This document shows, one piece after another, positions 59,027 through 64,000 of a stretch of 64,000 nt of DNA; within the stretch, counting starts at the first letter, position 1, and each line of letters opens with the position of its first letter. The DNA is taken from assembly GCF_016097555.1 (NCBI RefSeq), contig NC_054703.1:21263885-21327884 (forward strand), given 5' to 3'. The DNA comes from Gigantopelta aegis (taxonomy: Eukaryota; Mollusca; Gastropoda; Neomphalida; Peltospiridae). The notes under the pieces are model-generated. The model was not told where the DNA came from and did not search any database. It saw only the letters and a program-made list of their open reading frames with translations. The position numbers and the translations under genes were made by a program.

Positions 59027-59449
59027 CAGCCGAACGCCGTTACTACGACATTTACACCATCCGACCACAACTGTCGAGAACAAACGTTACACAGGAATTC
59101 ACACCTTTGGACACTGACAAAACAAATTAGAAACAAACGTGCATCCGACGTCTGAAAACACCTCTTTACAACGACATTACATGCTCACAGATGCCGTAGC
59201 ACGTTGGCAGTACACACAGCCATTTGGCATCCTTACGGATGTCGGCTAAATCTGTAGACGTGTATTGTTTTTAAAAATAAGCCTTTAGTAATTCAATTAA
59301 AAGTTGAACTTCGAAAAATCAAGTCTACTATTTTATGACACTATGTAAACAAAGTAGGTATCAACCTGTGTCTTTAACCAAGGAATGATAAAAATGACAG
59401 TGAATGCTTCTTGATTAATAATAATATATTTAATAATGGTCTGTTGCCG
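59027..59449. other. Intergenic, nothing recognised
   Basis: No supported coding or repeat feature. Confidence 0.35.
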
Positions 59450-59685
59450 ATCCCCGTCGGTGGGCCCATTCCAGCCACCGCACCACGACTGGTATATCAA
59501 ACGCCATGGTATGTGCTACCATGTCTGTGGGATAGTACATATAAAAGATCACTTGCTACCAATGGAACAATGTAGCGGGTTTCCTCTCTAAGATTATATT
59601 GTAAAATTACAAAATGTTTGACACCAATAGCCGATGATTAATACATCGATGTGCTCTAGTGAAGTCATTAAATAGAAAAACAAAA
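59450..59685 (+). mobile_element. SINE, partial H1 + T2
   Basis: gatccccgtcggtgggccca, a small deletion, core (ataaaagatcacttgctacc), and a T2 tail to gaagtcattaaatag. Confidence 0.88.
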
Positions 59686-59813
59686 AACCCCAAAACCCAA
59701 CATTTTTATAATGTCAGTTTCGATATAACAATTTCGGTATAAGGATAAAGTTACCCAGGGAACGAACGTGGTCGTTGTAACGAGATCTGTATCATAATAT
59801 GATAAGTACTTAC

Positions 59814-59934
59814 GTGTGTTATCGTCTTTCTGTAGTGGCCGCGTCAAGTATCTGGCACTATTACATCCAAGTATCGACACGTTCTGTAACGCGTTGTTGA
59901 TCTGATTTTGCAACAGATGGTGGCCAGGATTCAT
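59814..59934 (-). CDS. Possible coding exon, unrecognised
   Basis: ATG at 59934 after an in-frame stop, 40 codons plus one base, then a consensus donor (CACAC|GTAAGT at 59813-59808). The peptide begins MNPGHHLLQNQINNALQ and has no known motif. No partner exon was identified. It may be chance. Confidence 0.2.
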
Positions 59935-59984
59935 ATATCACCATGCTAATCGCCGGATACAATCTTAAAATACCAACGACTTCC

Positions 59985-60233
59985 ATTTGAACTTATTTCC
60001 AATGAAATTTCAAGTACGCTGTCCTGGGCACACACCTCAGCTATCTGGGCTGTCTGTCCAGGACAGTGGGTTAGTTGTTAGTGGTTATTGAGAAAGAAGA
60101 GGGTGTAGTGGTCTTAAACCTACTCACTGAGTCGTTAAAACTCGCTGTGGGTGGGAACCGATACCGGGCTGCGAACCCAGTACGTACCAGCCTTATATCC
60201 GATGACCTAACCACGACACCACCGAGGCCGGTA
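59985..60233 (-). mobile_element. SINE, H3 family (C)
   Basis: Head ccggcctcggtggtgtcgtg, ggttcgcagcccggtatcgg, and a tail to aaataagttcaaatgg. Confidence 0.9.
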
Positions 60234-60234
60234 G

Positions 60235-60558
60235 TTGCTAGTCTAAGCACTCTTACAGCTTAATTCTTGTCGTATAACTCATTAGTTGTTAATCTGAGCG
60301 CTCGTACAGCTCACTTCTTGTCGTACAACCCATTAGTTGTTAATCTGAGCGCTCGTACAGCTCACGTCTTGTCGTACAACTCATTATTTGTTAATCTGAG
60401 CGCTCGTACAGCTCACGTCTTGTCGTACAACTCATTATTTGTTAATCTGAGCGCTCGTACAGCTCACTTCTTGTCGTACAACCCATTAGTTGTTAATCTG
60501 AGCGCTCGTACAGCTCACTTCTTGTCGTACAACCCATTAATTGTTAATCTGAGCGCAC
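60235..60558. repeat. 51-bp minisatellite, about 6 units
   Basis: The unit is ttgttaatctgagcgctcgt acagctcac followed by t/gtcttgtcgtacaacccattag. Because it is a multiple of three it leaves an open 99-codon frame, taken as an artefact. Confidence 0.95.
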
Positions 60559-61229
60559 CCGTCTAAGTCGGGAGTTGGGGAAATTACAACGCAACCGTTC
60601 AGTTGGCCAACTTTCTGCTGTTAGTTGGAAGTCTGAACCAAGCATTACTATGCAATATACTCGTTTTAAAATGTAGGAAATCGTACCGTGTGCGGTGATT
60701 TTCTGTGCGACCCTGTGCGATAAGATTGCCTGAGTAAAGTTAAACTTTGTTCTGTTTAACGACACCACTGGGGCACGTTGATTTATTAATCGTAGGCTAT
60801 TGTGATCAATGTCATTCTAATGTATACTGGTTAATTATTCATGGTTAAGTAGCATGTAGCTTTTGTTATATTTATATTGAAAATCAAAGGCGTTAACACT
60901 GTTGCAACAGGTGCCCACAAGTGAACGGCTGTCAGCGTTTCAGAAGATTAAAACATGCGATCAATTCCCCAATCTGAGTTGAGATTTGTAAACCAAAGGA
61001 CAATCTCGCAGCTCTAGTGGCGTCGTTAAACAAAACAAACTCTAACTCACCTGTTTAATACGATTTCATCTTATATTTATAATACGACTGAATCGCAGAG
61101 GTGTGTACCCGGCTTTAAAGGTGTGCCTAGGTCACCCTTGCAATTGGAAACACTTTTAAGACAGAGGGTCGGGAACTATCTCAGTCGTTTAAGCACACGC
61201 CCGAGATGCTAGCGTCACAGGATCGAACC
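60559..61229. other. Intergenic with two SINE scraps
   Basis: T2 fragments at about 60740-60800 (minus) and 61005-61045 (plus). Nothing else recognised. Confidence 0.5.
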
Positions 61230-61385
61230 ACCTCAGTGGATTCGTTCAACTGATTGAGTTGTTTCTCGTCCTAACAAGTGCACCACAGCTGGTCAAAGGC
61301 CGTGGTATATCAAAGACCGTGGTATGTGCTTTCCTGTCTGTAGAAAAGTGCATATAAAAGATCCCTTGCTGCACTAGGAAAAATC
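61230..61385 (+). mobile_element. SINE core fragment
   Basis: gagttgtttctcgtcctaac to aaaagatcccttgctgcact, with a duplicated ggccgtggtatatcaaag block. Confidence 0.75.
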
Positions 61386-61421
61386 ATTATAATATTACTA
61401 GACTTAAAAAAAGAAGAAAGT

Positions 61422-61735
61422 TGAAGTTTGTTTTGTTTAACAACACCTCTAGAACACACGATTTATATATATCATCGGCTATTGGGTGTCAAACACTTGG
61501 TAAGTTTGACATATAGTCTTAGAGAAGAAACCCGATACATTTGTTTCATTAGCAAGGGATCTTTTATATGCACCATTCCACAGACAGGATAGCACATACC
61601 ACGACCTTTGATATATCAGTCGTGGTTCACTAGCTGGAACGACAAATAGTTCAATGGGCCCACCGACGGGGATCGATCCCAAACCGGCCGCGCATCAAAT
61701 AAGTGCTTTACCACTGGACTACATCCCACTCCAAA
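61422..61735 (-). mobile_element. SINE, H1 + T2, part of a duplicated block
   Basis: Full order, ending ctggactacatcccactcca. The flank to 61850 matches 29098-29200, so SINE and flank were duplicated together. Confidence 0.9.
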
Positions 61736-61902
61736 GAAGAAAGATAATACCTACATGTAGACTATAGTGTAAGAGCCATGTAAGACCATCACGTTTTAGA
61801 AACTGAATTTAAATGCAGAATTGCGTAATAGGATACGTCATATACAGTGGATAAATATGTTTAAAATGTTCTTACACATTTCATTCATTGTGTTTGACGA
61901 CC

Positions 61903-61980
61903 GAGACGTAGCCCAGTGGTAAAGCGCTCGCTTAATACGCAGTCGGTTTAGGATCGATCACCGTCAATGGCCCCATCGTT
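61903..61980 (+). mobile_element. SINE H1 head only
   Basis: gacgtagcccagtggtaaag, cgctcgcttaatacgcagtc, ggatcgatcaccgtcaatgg. It stops before the core. Confidence 0.85.
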
Positions 61981-62269
61981 AGACACATGCACCATTTATC
62001 TTACAACTCGTTCTTTGAAAAGGTATCCAACTCACTTTCGCTAGTTAAATACGTTTTATAGTTCTAACGGCCACTCAATATAATATTATCTATATAACAT
62101 GGGTACAATATACACGTATACTATTATATGATTAAAACCATTTGTAGGTAAAGGTGTGTGAACAGGTATTACAGCACATTACATATTAATTCGAAATAAC
62201 TACATGTATAAAAATAGCCACAAACAAACCTACAGCAATAATGGTAAGATCTTGAGGAAAAAAAAGAAG

Positions 62270-62651
62270 AAGAAAGAAATGTTTTATTTAACGACGCACT
62301 CAACACATTTTATTTACGGTTATATGGTGTCAGACATATGGTTAAGGACCACACAGATTTTGAGAGGAAACCCGCTGTCGCCACTACATGGGCTACTCTT
62401 CCGATTAGCAGCAAGGGATCTTTTATTTGCGCTTCCCACAGGCAGGATAGCACAAACCATGGCCTTTGTTGAACCAGTTATGGATCACTGGTCGGTGCAA
62501 GTGGTTTACACCTACCCATTGAGCCTTGCGGAGCACTCACTCAGGGTTTGGAGTCGGTATCTGGATTAAAAATCCCATGCCTCGACTGGGATCCGAACCC
62601 AATACCTACCAGCCTGTAGACAGATGGCCTAACCACGACGCCACCGAGGCC
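62270..62651 (-). mobile_element. SINE, H2 + T1 hybrid
   Basis: Nearly identical in structure to 34605-34983. Flanked by ggtaagatcttgaggaa at 62243-62259 and 62652-62668. Confidence 0.93.
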
Positions 62652-62668
62652 GGTAAGATCTTGAGGAA

Positions 62669-62747
62669 GGAAGGAAATATTTTATTTAACGACGCACTCA
62701 ACACATTTTATTTACGGTTATATGGCGTCAGACATATGGCTAAGGAC
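62669..62747 (-). mobile_element. SINE T1 tail fragment
   Basis: aaggaaatattttatttaac to catatggctaaggac, followed by a third ggtatgatcttgagg. Confidence 0.85.
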
Positions 62748-62755
62748 GGTATGAT

Positions 62756-64000
62756 CTTGAGGGGGAGAATACCTGTTTTACGTGTCCATATACCACGAAG
62801 GTTTCGAACACGCCTGTCACGGGCTTAACCTCTGACATCGCCAGTGACTAAGTCCGGGCCAGGAAGGGATAGGTGAGTTTGAGGTCGGCGGAATTTTGAA
62901 GATATTTAGTAATGTTGAGAATAACCATGTCTGGTCGAAATTAAAGCCAAACAAAAAGAATAGACTGTTCTTTCAAAGTTTGAAGGTGATTTGAGCAATT
63001 AGGACGTGCTGTCAAAGTAAAGTGCGTCGGAATATTTACAAAAAAATAAACAATAAATTTTGATGGTGGCCAAAAATGTTTAAAGTCCGGCTAAGCCCCA
63101 AAACAGGATGTGACCTGTCCTTGAAAGGGTGGCGCCTACGGCGAGCTGATGAGTGGTGTCACGGCAAAGTTAGGGATCAGGTGCTTCCATCTTCGATCTT
63201 CCAAGATGGCGATGAGACTTCTGTATTCAGCGACGAAAAGGGCCTTGACAGTCCTGTGTATGGTAAGGTTATCCATATCCTTGACCAGGACCGCTTGTCT
63301 GTAGACTCCTTCTCGCTTTGCTGGATGCAGACTCGATGCAGTGAAGTTCATAACAGCTCCCATCTTCCAGTTGTTGCCAGCTCTTGTCAATAGATAAAAC
63401 CACCCATCAGCCTCGTCGGGTCCTGCGTGTCTCCCTGCACACCCCTCCGAAAGTTGGACCTGATCTTGCCGATCTGTACTTCCCAGACATCTTCCGGGGT
63501 GGCAGGGGGGAGTGGTTGGTCTCGGCGGAGGCCTTGCCTTGTCGGGCTGCTCGCTCGGCTGAGCGACGGCCTTCCGCTTTCCGGCTCCTAATCGGCCAGG
63601 TGTCGTCTGTTGCGTTGGCTTGATTGGAGACATCGGCCAATCACGTACAGGCGACAAAGACGCATGGGATGGTGGGTCGGCTCTGGGCGTCTCACAGATT
63701 GGTGCGTTGAGCACACCCTCCGAGGTAGTCGACTGGTCCGGTTGTGCTGGCTACAATGACTTAGGTTGGGTTTGGGGCGGCAACGCAGAAAGGACCGACG
63801 CTGGCGGTTGAACCGCCAACTCCCCCCGTGCCGTTCTTGACACACGTTTCCTCTTCCTCCTTCCTCTTCCCGTCTTCTGTGTTTCCGCGTCGCCATACAC
63901 CAAAGTCACGGTTGCCCGTGACCCGGTGTAAGCGACGCGGCACTCGAGAGAACACGAGCGCACGTCTAGGACGTCAAGGACTACACTCTTTTTGATTAGC
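62756..64000 (-). mobile_element. R1 repeat, copy 3, runs off the window
   Basis: The 3'-end region (62756-63130) is a diverged match to copies 1 and 2 (catataccacgaaggtttcg). The coding region above 63133 matches the 8.5-kb copy, and 63770-63815 matches 13503-13545. Confidence 0.75.
63136..63714 (-). CDS. R1 element protein, C-terminal part
   Basis: Open frame of 192 codons ending at the stop TAG shared with copy 2. The N-terminal two-thirds is proline/arginine-rich. The last about 59 residues (REGVYRQAVLVKDMD ... PLISSP) are the part conserved with 8528-8720. The start is not an established one, because a further frame (63751-63963) carrying GRGRRKRKRVSRTARGE may belong to the same protein upstream. 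No family recognised; I infer a retroelement protein from the retroelement-like 3' end. Confidence 0.4.
   Translation of the reverse strand: MLNAPICETPRADPPSHASLSPVRDWPMSPIKPTQQTTPGRLGAGKRKAVAQPSEQPDKARPPPRPTTPPCHPGRCLGSTDRQDQVQLSEGCAGRHAGPDEADGWFYLLTRAGNNWKMGAVMNFTASSLHPAKREGVYRQAVLVKDMDNLTIHRTVKALFVAEYRSLIAILEDRRWKHLIPNFAVTPLISSP

Overview
The window is animal nuclear DNA, most likely from a mollusc and probably a gastropod. It is AT-rich, gene-poor and packed with transposable elements. It has spliceosomal introns, glycosyltransferases with animal-type architecture, many microsatellites, and dozens of tRNA-headed SINE copies of a kind I associate with molluscan genomes. The organism call is inference; no species-level marker is present. 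There is no bacterial, phage or CRISPR content.

Two host genes can be supported, both on the minus strand and both typical of Golgi glycan synthesis. One is an intronless type II membrane alpha-1,2-fucosyltransferase-like gene (GT11 family, 3810-5246). The other is a three-exon core-1 beta-1,3-galactosyltransferase (C1GALT1-like, GT31 family) spread over 43196-51216. Its three exons join with consistent splice phases into a 327-residue protein. Everything else is repeats, transposon remains or short uncertain ORFs.

Layout. 1-3400: palindromic repeats and one copy of an unclassified retroelement-like repeat, called R1 here. 3400-5750: SINE, fucosyltransferase gene and a duplicated upstream block. 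5900-8060: TIR-type and Helitron-like short elements and a two-hairpin element. 8063-13560: a second R1 copy split by a 4.7-kb Ginger1-type DNA transposon (gypsy-integrase-like transposase with introns, CCGG target duplications). 13.6-33.3 kb: SINEs, MITEs and three minisatellites, two of them visibly amplified from SINE sequence. 33.3-42.9 kb: several broken non-LTR retrotransposons on both strands, with SINE and TTAA-flanked MITE insertions. 43.2-51.2 kb: the galactosyltransferase gene, whose 6.1-kb first intron holds a Tc1-like element, a promoter-like cluster and a 33-bp minisatellite. 51.3-64 kb: more SINEs, a palindromic element carrying a nested 2.8-kb TA-flanked element, its inverted sister copy, a 51-bp minisatellite, and a third R1 copy running off the window end.

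SINE nomenclature used below. Head H1 contains gacgtagcccagtggtaaag (A-box region) and gggatcgatcccc (B-box region). Head H2 begins ccggcctcggtggcgtcg. Head H3 begins ccggcctcgatggtatcg. Tail T1 ends gacgcactcaacac read in reverse. Tail T2 ends gacaccactagagcac read in reverse. Heads and tails occur in different combinations around a shared central core (agcaagggatcttttat in reverse), which suggests modular exchange. SINE, MITE and LINE boundaries are approximate unless target-site duplications are given.
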